The notes under the pieces: model-generated
Told to the model about the DNA's origin: nothing
The model's database searches: none
What the model saw: the letters and a program-made list of their open reading frames with translations, nothing else
Source: Acidimicrobiia bacterium
GTDB lineage: Bacteria; Actinomycetota; Acidimicrobiia; Spongiisociales; UBA11373
Reading direction: 5' to 3'
Assembly (NCBI GenBank): GCA_030584185.1
Contig: CP129495.1
Coordinates: 1,853,469 to 1,917,468, forward strand
Length of the DNA stretch: 64,000 nt
Shown here: piece by piece, positions 23,893-32,126 of the stretch
How the letters are laid out: each line of letters starts with the position of its first letter
Numbering within the stretch: the stretch's first letter is position 1
Translations under genes and position numbers: made by a program

Positions 23893-25034
23893 GCCTCCTG
23901 TCGGCTGGTCGTCGTTGCTTGGTTCGAGTGTGTCGTTCCCGGTGTGGCACCCCACAGGGCGCCGGCCCAGGCCAGGCCGGCAAGCCAGGTGAGGAGTGCC
24001 CCCCAGGCGGCCAGGTCCATGGCGATGGTGGGTGTGGTCCCCACCCACGGGAGCGCCACCCCGGTGAGCATCAGGGCGACCCCCGCCTGGTGGCCGGCGA
24101 TCGCCGGTCCCGTTCTCGCCTGGAACAGCCTCCCCAGGTGCCACATGGCCACGGTGGTGACGAAGCCGAGGAGAAGAGTGTGCAGGTACACCACCACCCC
24201 GGCCCGCCCCGCCGCCTCGAGCAGGGCGGTGCCGCCGATGCCGGTGGCGGCGAGGCCGGTGGCGGCGAGGCCGAACCAGGCGGCGGCGAGCCTCAGGGGC
24301 AACTCGGTGGTACGCCACAGTGCAACCATCCAAAGAGCGGCCGGGTACAGGAGCAGTACGCCTGCGATCCGCGCCATAGGTCCGAGCACGGCCACTTCCG
24401 GGCCGCCGGCCACCCCGAGCGGGAAGGTGATCCAGGCGAGCACCAACCACCAGGTGGTCAGCCGGCGACCGCCGTCGGGGTCGAGGGGGTGCCACCGGGC
24501 GACCAGGGCGGCGGCGCCGAACACGAACGACCAGGCGAAGGTCCCGAGGAATCCGTGGATCGCCAGGTCCTCGGCCAGGGCGTTCCCGGCCTCCGTCGCC
24601 TTGAGCACCGCCAGCACCCACACACCGACGCTGGCGAGGAGCATGTAGGCGAGCGAGCGGCGCAGCAAGCTGTCTTCCGAACGCTGTGGCCGCCGCCACC
24701 ACGAGCCGATGGCGGCGTACCAGGCGAACATCACCAGCGTGGATGCAACGATCGCCGCCGGTTCGTAACCTCCGGCGAGGAAGGCGGCCCCCATGACCGT
24801 CACCAGGAACCCCGCCCACCTCAGGTACGGCGCATCGGCAGCCACCAGGATCAACAGTCCGGCCCAGCCGAAGTAGAGGGTGTGAGAGTGGGCGTGCAGC
24901 AGATGGTCGAACGGGATCGGAGACCTCCATCCCGCCAGCACCAGCCGCATCCAGAGCCCGACGAGGGTGGCCCCCAGGTAGAAGCCGACCGGCATGCGGG
25001 CGGTACCGGTCGCCATGTCCTCTTCAGGGGCCAT
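23889..25034 (-). CDS. polytopic membrane protein, NnrS-like
   Basis: A 381-residue protein with about twelve hydrophobic segments. Histidine-rich loops stand out: FDHLLHAHSHTLYFGWAGL near residue 45, and VVYLHTLLLGFVTTVAMWHL later. Clustered His near membrane faces resemble NnrS-type heme or copper membrane proteins of nitrogen-oxide clusters, but I cannot assign the family firmly. Met 25034 has GGAGG upstream and its frame overlaps the preceding gene by 11 bases. Operon with DUF2249 and TusA-like genes. Paralogous in style to the next upstream gene. Confidence 0.72.
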   Translation of the reverse strand: MAPEEDMATGTARMPVGFYLGATLVGLWMRLVLAGWRSPIPFDHLLHAHSHTLYFGWAGLLILVAADAPYLRWAGFLVTVMGAAFLAGGYEPAAIVASTLVMFAWYAAIGSWWRRPQRSEDSLLRRSLAYMLLASVGVWVLAVLKATEAGNALAEDLAIHGFLGTFAWSFVFGAAALVARWHPLDPDGGRRLTTWWLVLAWITFPLGVAGGPEVAVLGPMARIAGVLLLYPAALWMVALWRTTELPLRLAAAWFGLAATGLAATGIGGTALLEAAGRAGVVVYLHTLLLGFVTTVAMWHLGRLFQARTGPAIAGHQAGVALMLTGVALPWVGTTPTIAMDLAAWGALLTWLAGLAWAGALWGATPGTTHSNQATTTSRQEA

Positions 25035-26139
25035 GTGCACCTCCCGACCGTCCGACTCGGGCGGCAACCGCCGAACCTGCCACGACGACCAGGAAACCGC
25101 CCAGCGCAACCACGTTCAGGGTTCCGCCCCAGGACCTTGCGAAGTAGGAGTCACCGAACGCTCCTCCGATCCGAAGCGCCAGCGAGGCATGGAGCAGCAC
25201 CAGGGGCGCCCACCACACGGCGTGGAACGGCAGTTCGATCCGGGCCACGGCGGGGACGATGACCGGGGCATGGGCGAACACCATGGAGAGCACGAACCCC
25301 ACGAAGACGGCGTGAAGGGCGGCATCGTAGGTGATCGGGCCCGGGGCGAGGCGCCCTCCCACCCACAGGATCCCCGCAAGGGCCAGCCAGGCGTATCCGA
25401 CGAGCAGCGCCACCGCCATGAACCGAGTGACGCCGGGACGACGGATCGTGCGCCTGGCCACGTCGCCGAATGCCAGCGTGACGGCGAGCACCACCATGGC
25501 GAAGCCACCGATCGAGGACGCCGGGCTCATGGCGAGTGATCCGATGACGGCCGCCAGTGCCATGGCAAGAGAGGCTCCGAGGACCGCCGGGAGCCACCAG
25601 GCGGGCCGGGGCGGGGCCATGCGCGACAGCTCGAGGCGCTCGCCGGCAATGGTGAGGACCAGGAACCCGGCCAGAGCAGGGACCACCTCGGGGACCGGCG
25701 TGCTCACCGTGATGCCCGCAGCCGCCACCAGCCAGGAGACCGCTCCCAGGCCCATCACCAGGAGGTGCGGTTCGGGCCCCGAGATTCGAATCCCGGCGAG
25801 GTAGGCGGCGCAGAGAGCGACGGCGGCAACCGTGAGGGTGGCGGATCCGGCACCTTCGGCGCCGAGGAGCAGCATCACCACTGCGGCTGCCGACACCAGT
25901 GGCGCCGCCCAGGCCCAGGGCCGCCCCAGGGCGACGGCTCGTTCCACCGCGATCACCGTTCCGAGGAAGCCGAGGACCATGAGCGGGCCGTGGAGAGCCG
26001 CAGGAGGGGATCCGACAGACATCCCGAACCTGGCGAGGCCCGCCCAGGCGCCGGCGATCAGCGCCGCCACGCCCGCGGCGAGAACCGGCACCACCAGGCG
26101 TCTACGCTTGGCCGACCCGGCCTGCGATGGTCGCGACAT
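25024..26139 (-). CDS. polytopic membrane protein, NnrS-like, second copy
   Basis: A 371-residue protein with eleven to twelve hydrophobic segments. Family-like motifs: PAALHGPLMVLGFLGTVIAVERA near the N-terminus and ALHAVFVGFVLSMVFAHAPV in the second half, with conserved His on helices, and LLHASLALRIG. This is the HA(L)xxGF pattern seen in NnrS and related heme/copper membrane proteins. It starts the four-gene minus-strand operon and is divergent from the cupin-hemerythrin gene. Exact role unknown; not an obvious transporter. Confidence 0.72.
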   Translation of the reverse strand: MSRPSQAGSAKRRRLVVPVLAAGVAALIAGAWAGLARFGMSVGSPPAALHGPLMVLGFLGTVIAVERAVALGRPWAWAAPLVSAAAVVMLLLGAEGAGSATLTVAAVALCAAYLAGIRISGPEPHLLVMGLGAVSWLVAAAGITVSTPVPEVVPALAGFLVLTIAGERLELSRMAPPRPAWWLPAVLGASLAMALAAVIGSLAMSPASSIGGFAMVVLAVTLAFGDVARRTIRRPGVTRFMAVALLVGYAWLALAGILWVGGRLAPGPITYDAALHAVFVGFVLSMVFAHAPVIVPAVARIELPFHAVWWAPLVLLHASLALRIGGAFGDSYFARSWGGTLNVVALGGFLVVVAGSAVAARVGRSGGAHGP

Positions 26140-26190
26140 CGCCCCGACGGTAGTTAATGAGGCGGTCACTGTAAAAAAGGAGCCCTGACC

Positions 26191-27060
26191 ATGATCGAGA
26201 CGACCATGCGGCGGCTGGCAGGGCCCGGCACCGATCTCGCCGAGTTCAGTGCCGACGCTGCCGCCAAGCGGGTACTTGGAGTGTCGCCGGGGATGCGGGT
26301 CGTGTTGGTGGGGCTCGAGGCCGGGCAGGAGATCCCGGCCCACGCCCCCGACACCGACCTGGCGGTGGCCATCCTCCACGGCGACGCCCGAGTGCTGATC
26401 GGCGACGACCTCCACGAGCTCCGGGCCGGCGACGTGGCCACCGTTCCTGCCGGCGACGTTCGCGGGATGGAGGCGGGACCGGTCGGGATGGTCGCCATGT
26501 TCGCCTCCTCGCCGCCCCCGTCCGAGACCCACTTCGACTCGGTTCGTCCCGACCTGGAGTGGCCGCAGCGCGACGAGGTGGGGGAGGCGATCTCGATGGC
26601 CGTGTCCGCCGAGCACGCCCATCTGCGCCCGGCGGTGGAGGGCCTCGGGGAGCTCGCATCCGAGATCGTCACCATGGACGAGGCCGAGCGCCAGGTCCGA
26701 CTCGCCGAGGCGATCGCCTTCCTTCGGGACGACCTGCTGGAGCACTCGGTCACCGAGGAGGAGGTCCTCTACCCCCCGGCCGAGCTGGTCCTACGGGCCC
26801 GGGGCGGAGCTGCTCGAGCACTGGCCTTGGGCCACGATCGGATCGCCCAGATGGTGGCCGACCTCGAATCGGCCGTCGAGCGGGACGACGTCGCCCACCT
26901 TCCGTGCATTCTCTACTCGCTGCGGGCGGTGGTGCTGCTCCACCTCGACCAGGAGGAGCGTGTCTACGTGCCTGCTCTCGCCGGCGCCACCACCGCCGAG
27001 GCGACGGTGATGGGTGCCGCCCTCGGGCTGACCCTGTCTGGTGGCGATCGCCGTGTGTGA
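26191..27060 (+). CDS. cupin-hemerythrin fusion protein
   Basis: A 289-residue protein in two parts. Residues 15-110 form a cupin-like barrel (EAGQEIPAHAPDTDLAVAIL, HELRAGDVATVPAGDVRG), without a full set of metal His. Residues ~135-270 form a hemerythrin HHE domain: AEHAHLRPAVEGL, LLEHSVTEEEVLYPPAE, LGHDRIAQMVADLE and VLLHLDQEERVYVPAL supply the expected His, Asp and Glu for a diiron site. Ribosome site AAGGAG upstream. Next to a second hemerythrin gene and to DUF2249, which suggests NO or oxygen handling or Fe-S repair, as in YtfE-like proteins. That role is inference. Confidence 0.85.
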   Translation: MIETTMRRLAGPGTDLAEFSADAAAKRVLGVSPGMRVVLVGLEAGQEIPAHAPDTDLAVAILHGDARVLIGDDLHELRAGDVATVPAGDVRGMEAGPVGMVAMFASSPPPSETHFDSVRPDLEWPQRDEVGEAISMAVSAEHAHLRPAVEGLGELASEIVTMDEAERQVRLAEAIAFLRDDLLEHSVTEEEVLYPPAELVLRARGGAARALALGHDRIAQMVADLESAVERDDVAHLPCILYSLRAVVLLHLDQEERVYVPALAGATTAEATVMGAALGLTLSGGDRRV

Positions 27061-27463
27061 GTACTGCGGCTGTCGCCGGGTGCCCGAAATCGCTCGCCTG
27101 GGGGCGGAGCACGATGTCATCGACGGCGTCATCGCCGAGGTTCGCAAGGCCGATCCGGAAGAGATCGCTCCGCTTCTCGATCGCCTCGCCACGCTGCTCC
27201 GACCCCACGTGGAGCGTGAGGAGGAGGGGTTGTTCGCAGAGGCCCGCAGCGCCGGGCTCGGGTCGTACTTCGTCGACGATCTCGAAGACGACCACCGCAG
27301 GTTCGCCGCCGCCTTGGAACACCGGGAGGACCTGCGCGGCGCCCCGCTGGAGCGACTCCTCGACGACCTCGATCACCACATCGCCATCGAGGAGTACGAC
27401 CTCTTCCCGGCCTGCTCGGAGACCCTGCGCGACGAGCACTGGCAGGCGATCGAAGCCCTCTGA
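27053..27463 (+). CDS. hemerythrin-domain protein
   Basis: A 136-residue stand-alone hemerythrin. It opens VCEYCGCRRVPEIARLGAEH, with a CxxCxC motif in front of the first iron His, which is typical of this subfamily (usually starting MCEYCGC). Further ligands: LRPHVEREEEGLF, LEDDHRRF, LDHHIAIEEYDLFP. The start at GTG 27053 follows the family N-terminus; GTG 27041 would add four residues. It overlaps the upstream gene by 8 bases, so both are co-translated. The Cys cluster could bind metal or sense redox. Confidence 0.85.
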   Translation: MCEYCGCRRVPEIARLGAEHDVIDGVIAEVRKADPEEIAPLLDRLATLLRPHVEREEEGLFAEARSAGLGSYFVDDLEDDHRRFAAALEHREDLRGAPLERLLDDLDHHIAIEEYDLFPACSETLRDEHWQAIEAL

Positions 27464-27535
27464 GCCCAACCATCCCTGGCCGCCCGGTCCACATCTGGCT
27501 ACCGTTCCCGGCCCGCCGAGGAGGAAGGAAGGGCC

Positions 27536-28909
27536 ATGGGATCGCAGCGGCAGACCGCCACCAGATTCGACCTGACCGAGCGGGAGATGCCGGGGCACTG
27601 GTACAACGTCATCGCCGACCTGCCCACGCCTCCTCCACCGCCCCTTCACCCGGGCACGCACGAGCCGATCGGCCCGGAGGCCCTGGCGCCTCTGTTCCCG
27701 ATGGCCCTCATCGAGCAGGAGGTCTCTGCGGAGCGGTACATCGAGATCCCGGACCCGGTACGGGAGATCTATGCGCTGTGGAGACCGAGCCCTCTGTTCC
27801 GGGCTCGCAACCTGGAACGCCGCCTCGACACCCCGGCACGGATCTACTTCAAGTACGAGGGGGTGTCGCCCGCCGGGAGCCACAAGCCGAACACGGCAGT
27901 GCCTCAGGCCTACTACGGCGCCCGAGAAGGAGCCAAGCGGCTCACCACCGAGACCGGTGCCGGGCAGTGGGGTTCGGCTCTCGCCTTCGCCTGTGCCCAG
28001 TTCGGCCTGGACTGCGAGATCTGGCAGGTGGCGGCCTCGTTCCGGCAGAAGCCGTATCGGGCCTCGATGATGCGGCTGTGGGGCGCCACGGTCCACCCGT
28101 CACCTTCGCCGCTGACCTCGGCGGGGCGCGCCATCCTCGATCAGGATCCGGAATCTCCCGGCTCGCTCGGCATCGCCATCTCAGAGGCGGTGGAGGCGGC
28201 GATGGAGGACGATTCGACCAGGTACGCGCTGGGCAGCGTGCTCAACCACGTGCTGCTCCATCAGACCGTGATCGGCGAGGAGACGCTGCGCCAGATGGCG
28301 TTGGCCGGCGACACCCCGGACCTGATCGTCGGATGCACCGGCGGAGGGTCCAACTTCGCCGGGCTGTTCTTCCCGTTCCTGAGGGAGAAGCTGGCGGGGC
28401 GGATCGATCCCAGGATCCTGGCGGTGGAGCCGGCGGCATGCCCTTCGTTCACCAAGGGTGAGTACCGCTACGACTTCGGCGATGTCGCCGGGATGACGCC
28501 GCTGCTCAAGATGCACACGCTGGGCCACGACTTCATCCCCGACCCGATCCACGCCGGCGGCTTGCGATACCACGGGATGTCGCCGCTGCTCTCCCACATC
28601 CACGAGCTGGGGATGTTCGAGGCGGTGGCGATCGGACAGTCGGAGTGCTTCGCAGCGGCGGTCGAGTTCGCCCGGACGCAGGGGATCGTTCCCGCTCCGG
28701 AGCCGACCCACGCCCTGGCGGCGGCGATCCGCGAGGCCGAGGCCTGCCGGGAGGCGGGGGAGGAGAAGGTGATCCTCACCGCCCTGTGCGGGCATGGGCA
28801 CTTCGACATGTCGGCGTACGACGCCTACCTCGCCGGAGACTTGAGCGACTTCGAGTACCCGGAGGAGAAGGTGGCCCAGGCCATGGCGCGGGTGCCGGTG
28901 GTGGGCTGA
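27536..28909 (+). CDS. TrpB2-type tryptophan synthase beta chain
   Basis: A 457-residue PLP enzyme of the TrpB2 subfamily. The cofactor Lys117 is in [14 protein letters not shown]; the phosphate loop is [27 protein letters not shown] and [11 protein letters not shown] are present. TrpB2 proteins are longer than TrpB1, use indole and serine, and usually lack a TrpA partner; none is present here. So it may salvage indole or act as a serine deaminase. Ribosome site GAGGAGG before ATG 27536. It lies 72 bases after the hemerythrin genes on the same strand. Confidence 0.93.
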   Translation: MGSQRQTATRFDLTEREMPGHWYNVIADLPTPPPPPLHPGTHEPIGPEALAPLFPMALIEQEVSAERYIEIPDPVREIYALWRPSPLFRARNLERRLDTPARIYFKYEGVSPAGSHKPNTAVPQAYYGAREGAKRLTTETGAGQWGSALAFACAQFGLDCEIWQVAASFRQKPYRASMMRLWGATVHPSPSPLTSAGRAILDQDPESPGSLGIAISEAVEAAMEDDSTRYALGSVLNHVLLHQTVIGEETLRQMALAGDTPDLIVGCTGGGSNFAGLFFPFLREKLAGRIDPRILAVEPAACPSFTKGEYRYDFGDVAGMTPLLKMHTLGHDFIPDPIHAGGLRYHGMSPLLSHIHELGMFEAVAIGQSECFAAAVEFARTQGIVPAPEPTHALAAAIREAEACREAGEEKVILTALCGHGHFDMSAYDAYLAGDLSDFEYPEEKVAQAMARVPVVG

Positions 28910-28919
28910 GCCGTCTCGA

Positions 28920-29222
28920 TCAGACCTGCCATCCCAGCATGCGGCGGGCGGTGTCGGTCATCATCTCGGGCGACCACGGCGGGGTGAACACCTGGCGGAC
29001 GTCGACCTCCTCGATGCCCTCAACCGCCAGCAGTCGCCGCTCGATCTCGCCTTCGAGATAGGAGCCGAGCGGGCACACCGGTGTCGTGGTGGTCATCTCG
29101 ACGCTCGCCTTGCCGTCGGCGATTTCGACGCGGTAGATCAGTCCCAGCTCGGTGATGGGGACGCCCAACTCGGGGTCGATCACCTCGCCCAGGGCGGTTC
29201 GGATCGCCGTCTCCTCGATCAC
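28920..29222 (-). CDS. SufT/MIP18-family (DUF59) metal-sulfur cluster protein
   Basis: A 100-residue DUF59 protein. VIDPELGVPITELGLIYRVE and the TTTPVCPLGSYLEGEI motif, with the conserved reactive Cys, define the MIP18/PaaD/SufT family involved in iron-sulfur cluster maturation. The GTG start at 29222 overlaps the stop of the upstream regulator gene (GTGA), so it is the second gene of a two-gene operon. Convergent with the TrpB2 gene. The sufBCD genes are not in the window. Confidence 0.9.
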   Translation of the reverse strand: MIEETAIRTALGEVIDPELGVPITELGLIYRVEIADGKASVEMTTTTPVCPLGSYLEGEIERRLLAVEGIEEVDVRQVFTPPWSPEMMTDTARRMLGWQV

Positions 29223-29884
29223 GCCGACCTCAGGACCAGGTGGCAGCGCGAAGGTTCCACGAAGGGGTCGAGCCTCTCGACGGTCTCGGCTCCGGGGAGG
29301 GCGTCGGCGGCTCCCTGCATCAATCCGCGGTGGATGGAGCACACCACGTTGGCGTGCTCCCGCGTCATCTGGCGAAACGGGCAGTCGCGCAGGTTGATGG
29401 TGTCTGGCGCATCGCCTTCCTCCGGATCGAATCCGAGTTTCTCGAGGAGTTCGACGATCACTCCCCGGGAGTCTCCGGGGCGAAGGTGGGTCATCGGGGT
29501 GACCAGGCGGGCGCCCCACTCCCGTCCCGCCACCTCGGCGGCGAACGCCGGATCAGGGGCTGATGCCTCCAGCGATGTGGCCAGGACACCGGCGAGAAGG
29601 CGGTAGCCATCACCGTCCGACTCGCCGGCACCCGGAGTCGCCGAGTACAGCACGCGAGGCCTTCCCGGCCCGCTGCGGCCCTCCCGGGTGCGCATCACCA
29701 GGCCGGCTCCTTCCAACACGGCGAGATGCCCCCGCACCGTGTTGGGATGAAGGCCCACGGCATCGGCGAGCCCGGTGGCGTGTCGCGGCTCGGCATCCAC
29801 CCTCATCAGGTCGAGCAGACGCCTGCGAACCGGATCGGCGAGCGCCCGGTGCCGCCGGTCGGAGGCGGACGAAGGCAACTTCAT
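29219..29884 (-). CDS. ArsR-like regulator with Cys-containing C-terminal domain (SufR-like)
   Basis: A 221-residue protein: an ArsR-type winged helix (residues 10-75; HATGLADAVGLHPNTVRGHL recognition part) and a C-terminal domain with three Cys spread as NLRDCPFRQM, NVVCSIHRGL and EPSRCHLVL. That C-terminal pattern is shared with SufR-type Fe-S-cluster regulators. Gene order (regulator then SufT-like) supports a role in Fe-S biogenesis control. The ATG is preceded by TAAAAT 6 bases upstream, a leaderless start. Metal content is inference. Confidence 0.87.
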   Translation of the reverse strand: MKLPSSASDRRHRALADPVRRRLLDLMRVDAEPRHATGLADAVGLHPNTVRGHLAVLEGAGLVMRTREGRSGPGRPRVLYSATPGAGESDGDGYRLLAGVLATSLEASAPDPAFAAEVAGREWGARLVTPMTHLRPGDSRGVIVELLEKLGFDPEEGDAPDTINLRDCPFRQMTREHANVVCSIHRGLMQGAADALPGAETVERLDPFVEPSRCHLVLRSA

Positions 29885-29890
29885 GTGGGG

Positions 29891-29896
29891 ATTTTA
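29891..29896 (-). promoter_or_regulatory. leaderless -10 box of the SufR-like gene
   Basis: On the minus strand TAAAAT lies 6 bases before the ATG at 29884, the spacing of leaderless promoters, with no ribosome site between. Confidence 0.5.
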
Positions 29897-29945
29897 CACG
29901 CCGAATACAGGAAAAAAGCCGGTGCCGGGTGGTCGATGGTTGCGC

Positions 29946-29974
29946 TTGGCGGAGAGGCGTCGACGGCATACACT
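29946..29974 (+). promoter_or_regulatory. pyr operon promoter
   Basis: TTGGCG (29946-29951), 17-base spacer, TACACT (29969-29974). It puts transcription start near 29981, about 39 bases before the leader ORF and ~107 before pyrC. Confidence 0.5.
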
Positions 29975-30019
29975 CCGACCCGGCCGAGCAGGGGAGTGGA
30001 CGATGCGCCGGGAGGAGAC

Positions 30020-30091
30020 ATGACCCGGGCACGCCGTTCTCCTGAACCCTTCATCGGGACCCCTGCGGGGGTCCTTTTTCTTGGGCCATGA
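30020..30091 (+). CDS. pyr leader peptide spanning the attenuator
   Basis: A 23-codon ORF, MTRARRSPEPFIGTPAGVL followed by FLGP. A strong ribosome site, GGGAGGAG, lies 4 bases before ATG 30020. It runs through the terminator hairpin and U-tract, and its TGA (30089-30091) overlaps the pyrC ATG (30088). A ribosome on it would melt the terminator and hand over to pyrC. Three Arg codons lie in the first six. The geometry resembles the E. coli pyrBI leader; expression is not proven. Confidence 0.55.
   Translation: MTRARRSPEPFIGTPAGVLFLGP
30057..30079 (+). terminator. intrinsic terminator (attenuator) before pyrC
   Basis: Perfect 7-bp stem GGACCCC/GGGGTCC with a TGCG loop, followed directly by TTTTTC, a textbook Rho-independent terminator 9 bases before the pyrC ATG. 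Its place inside a leader ORF between promoter and first gene argues for attenuation. Confidence 0.8.
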
Positions 30092-31149
30092 GCGGTCTGC
30101 GGCTCCCCGGGCTCGTCGAGGTCCACGCCCACACGCGTGATCCTGGCCAGACCCACAAGGAGGACTGGGACACCGTCTCTGCAGCAGCCCTCGCCGGTGG
30201 CTTCACCACGCTGCTGGCGATGCCCAACACCTCACCGCCGGTGGTCGACAGCCCCTCCCTCGTCGTGGCTTCCCTGGCCGCCCGAGACTCCCGGGTCGAC
30301 TACGGGCTCTTCGCCGGTGCCACCGACGGCAACGCCGAATCGGTCCCCACCCTTGCCCCTGCGACCGTGGGCCTGAAGATGTATCTCGACCATACCTACG
30401 GCGACATGCGCCTGGGCGATCTCGAGGTCTGGTGGCGCCATCTGGAGAACTGGCCGCAGCACGCTCCGGTGGCGGTCCATGCCGAGGGGCCATCGCTGGG
30501 CACCGCCATCCTCATGGCCGAGATGCTCGAGAGGCCGGTCCACCTGTGTCATGTATCGCGCCGGGACGAGATCCGTCTGGTTGCCCGAGCCAAGGAGCGG
30601 GGGATCCCGGTGACCTGCGAGGTGACGCCTCACCACTTGTTCCTCGATGCCTCCAATGCCTCCGAGTCCGGCGGACGATGGTCGGTGCGCCCGCCACTGG
30701 GGAGTCCCGAGGATCGAGCGGCCCTGTGGGATCACCTCGACGCGATCGACTGTTTCGCCACCGACCACGCTCCGCACACCGTCGAGGAGAAGGACTCGGA
30801 CGATCCGCCTCCCGGCTTCCCCGGACTGGAGACCGCCCTGGGGCTCCTCTTGGGGGCGGTCCACGAAGGGCGCCTAGAGGTGGAGGACCTCGTGGTGCGG
30901 CTTCACGAGCGGCCTCGCTCCATCTTCGGACTTCCCGAGCAGCCCGACACCTGGATCGAGGTCGATCCGGATGAGCGCTGGACGGTACGGGCCACCGACC
31001 TGCGTTCCCGGGCGGGGTGGTCCCCCTTCGAAGGGCAGCGGCTGAAGGGACGGGTCACCCTGGTGGTGATCCGAGGAGAAAAGGCGTTCGACGGCGGCGA
31101 GGTGATCGCCCCGATCGGGGCGGGAGGCGACGTGAAGGAGGGCGCTTGA
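30088..31149 (+). CDS. pyrC: dihydroorotase
   Basis: A 353-residue amidohydrolase converting carbamoyl-aspartate to dihydroorotate. Metal His13 and His15 are in [11 protein letters not shown]; Lys97 in GLKMYLDH is the carboxylated bridging Lys; CHVSRRDEI and [10 protein letters not shown] supply His ligands; Asp226 lies in CFATDHAPH. The pattern resembles the CAD-type more than E. coli PyrC. It lacks the N-terminal composite-sandwich strands, beginning directly at the barrel. First gene of pyrC-B-FE-D; its ATG overlaps the leader ORF stop. The DPG loop has Thr-Arg-Asp in place of the usual Leu-Arg-Glu. Confidence 0.95.
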   Translation: MSGLRLPGLVEVHAHTRDPGQTHKEDWDTVSAAALAGGFTTLLAMPNTSPPVVDSPSLVVASLAARDSRVDYGLFAGATDGNAESVPTLAPATVGLKMYLDHTYGDMRLGDLEVWWRHLENWPQHAPVAVHAEGPSLGTAILMAEMLERPVHLCHVSRRDEIRLVARAKERGIPVTCEVTPHHLFLDASNASESGGRWSVRPPLGSPEDRAALWDHLDAIDCFATDHAPHTVEEKDSDDPPPGFPGLETALGLLLGAVHEGRLEVEDLVVRLHERPRSIFGLPEQPDTWIEVDPDERWTVRATDLRSRAGWSPFEGQRLKGRVTLVVIRGEKAFDGGEVIAPIGAGGDVKEGA

Positions 31150-32126
31150 GCCAGGACATGACCACGATCAACCACCTGCCGTTCGGAGACCGGCGCGACT
31201 CGCGCTTCTACAACCGCGATGTGATCTCGGTCCGGCAGTTCGATCAGGCCGACCTGGACCACGTGTTCGGAGTGGCCAGGGAGATGCAGGAGATGGTGGC
31301 CCGGGTCGGCGCCTTCGACCTGCTCAAGGGAAAGGTGCTGGCCAACCTGTTCTACGAGCCATCGACCCGCACCTCGTCGTCGTTCGCCGCGGCGATGCAG
31401 CGACTCGGGGGGAGCGTGATCGCCATCAACGAGGTCCGCTACTCGTCGGTCTCCAAAGGCGAGTCGCTCCCGGACACGGTTCGCACCCTGGAGCGTTACG
31501 CCGACGTCATCGTGCTGCGTCATCCCGAGGTCGGGGCGTCGGCCCTGGCCGCCGAGTACGCCACCAAGCCGATCATCAACGCAGGCGACGGCGTCGGGGA
31601 GCACCCCACGCAGGCGTTGCTCGACCTCCACACCATCCGTCAGGAGCTCGGGGCCGTGGACGGGTTGAAGGTGGCGATGGTGGGGGACCTCAAGTACGGG
31701 CGGACGGTGCATTCACTGGCCCGCCTGCTCTCCATGTACCGGGTGACCCTGGCGCTGGTGTCGCCCGAGATCCTGCGCATGCCCGAGGAGATCCTCACCG
31801 ACCTCTCCGCAGCCGGGATGTCGGTGACGGTCCACGATCGGATCGAGGACGCCCTTGGCGATGCCGACGTGCTCTACGTGACACGGGTCCAGAAGGAGCG
31901 GTTCGCCGACGAGTCCGAGTTCGAATCGGTCAAGGGCGCCTACGTGGTGGCGCCCGACACATTGAACGAGGCGAAGGAGCGGATGATCGTGATGCACCCA
32001 CTTCCCCGCGTGAGCGAGATAACGATGGAGGTGGACTCCGATCCCCGGGCGGCTTACTTCAGGCAGATGGAGTACGGGATGTACGTCCGAATGGCGTTGC
32101 TGGCGATGGTCCTGGGCAAGGCATGA
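31146..32126 (+). CDS. pyrB: aspartate carbamoyltransferase catalytic chain
   Basis: About 326 residues. Carbamoyl-phosphate-binding STRTS (73-77) in [22 protein letters not shown]; the aspartate-side loop with VHSLARLL; and [10 protein letters not shown]. It performs the committed step of pyrimidine synthesis. No pyrI regulatory chain is nearby. Start: TTG 31146 has a strong GGAGG 6 bases upstream and overlaps the pyrC stop (TTGA); ATG 31158 is the alternative and lacks good spacing. Overlaps pyrFE by ATGA. Confidence 0.95.
   Translation: MSQDMTTINHLPFGDRRDSRFYNRDVISVRQFDQADLDHVFGVAREMQEMVARVGAFDLLKGKVLANLFYEPSTRTSSSFAAAMQRLGGSVIAINEVRYSSVSKGESLPDTVRTLERYADVIVLRHPEVGASALAAEYATKPIINAGDGVGEHPTQALLDLHTIRQELGAVDGLKVAMVGDLKYGRTVHSLARLLSMYRVTLALVSPEILRMPEEILTDLSAAGMSVTVHDRIEDALGDADVLYVTRVQKERFADESEFESVKGAYVVAPDTLNEAKERMIVMHPLPRVSEITMEVDSDPRAAYFRQMEYGMYVRMALLAMVLGKA

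Noticed and set aside
25782-25795. GATTCGAATCCCGG looks like a tRNA T-loop
   Set aside because: It lies inside a conserved coding region and no acceptor, D or anticodon arms can be folded around it.
29950-29958. CGGAGAGGC resembles the core of PyrR-binding RNA loops (CNGNGAGGY) upstream of the pyr operon
   Set aside because: It lies between the predicted -35 and -10 boxes of the only good promoter, so it would not be in the transcript; the degenerate 9-base match is weak and no pyrR gene is seen.
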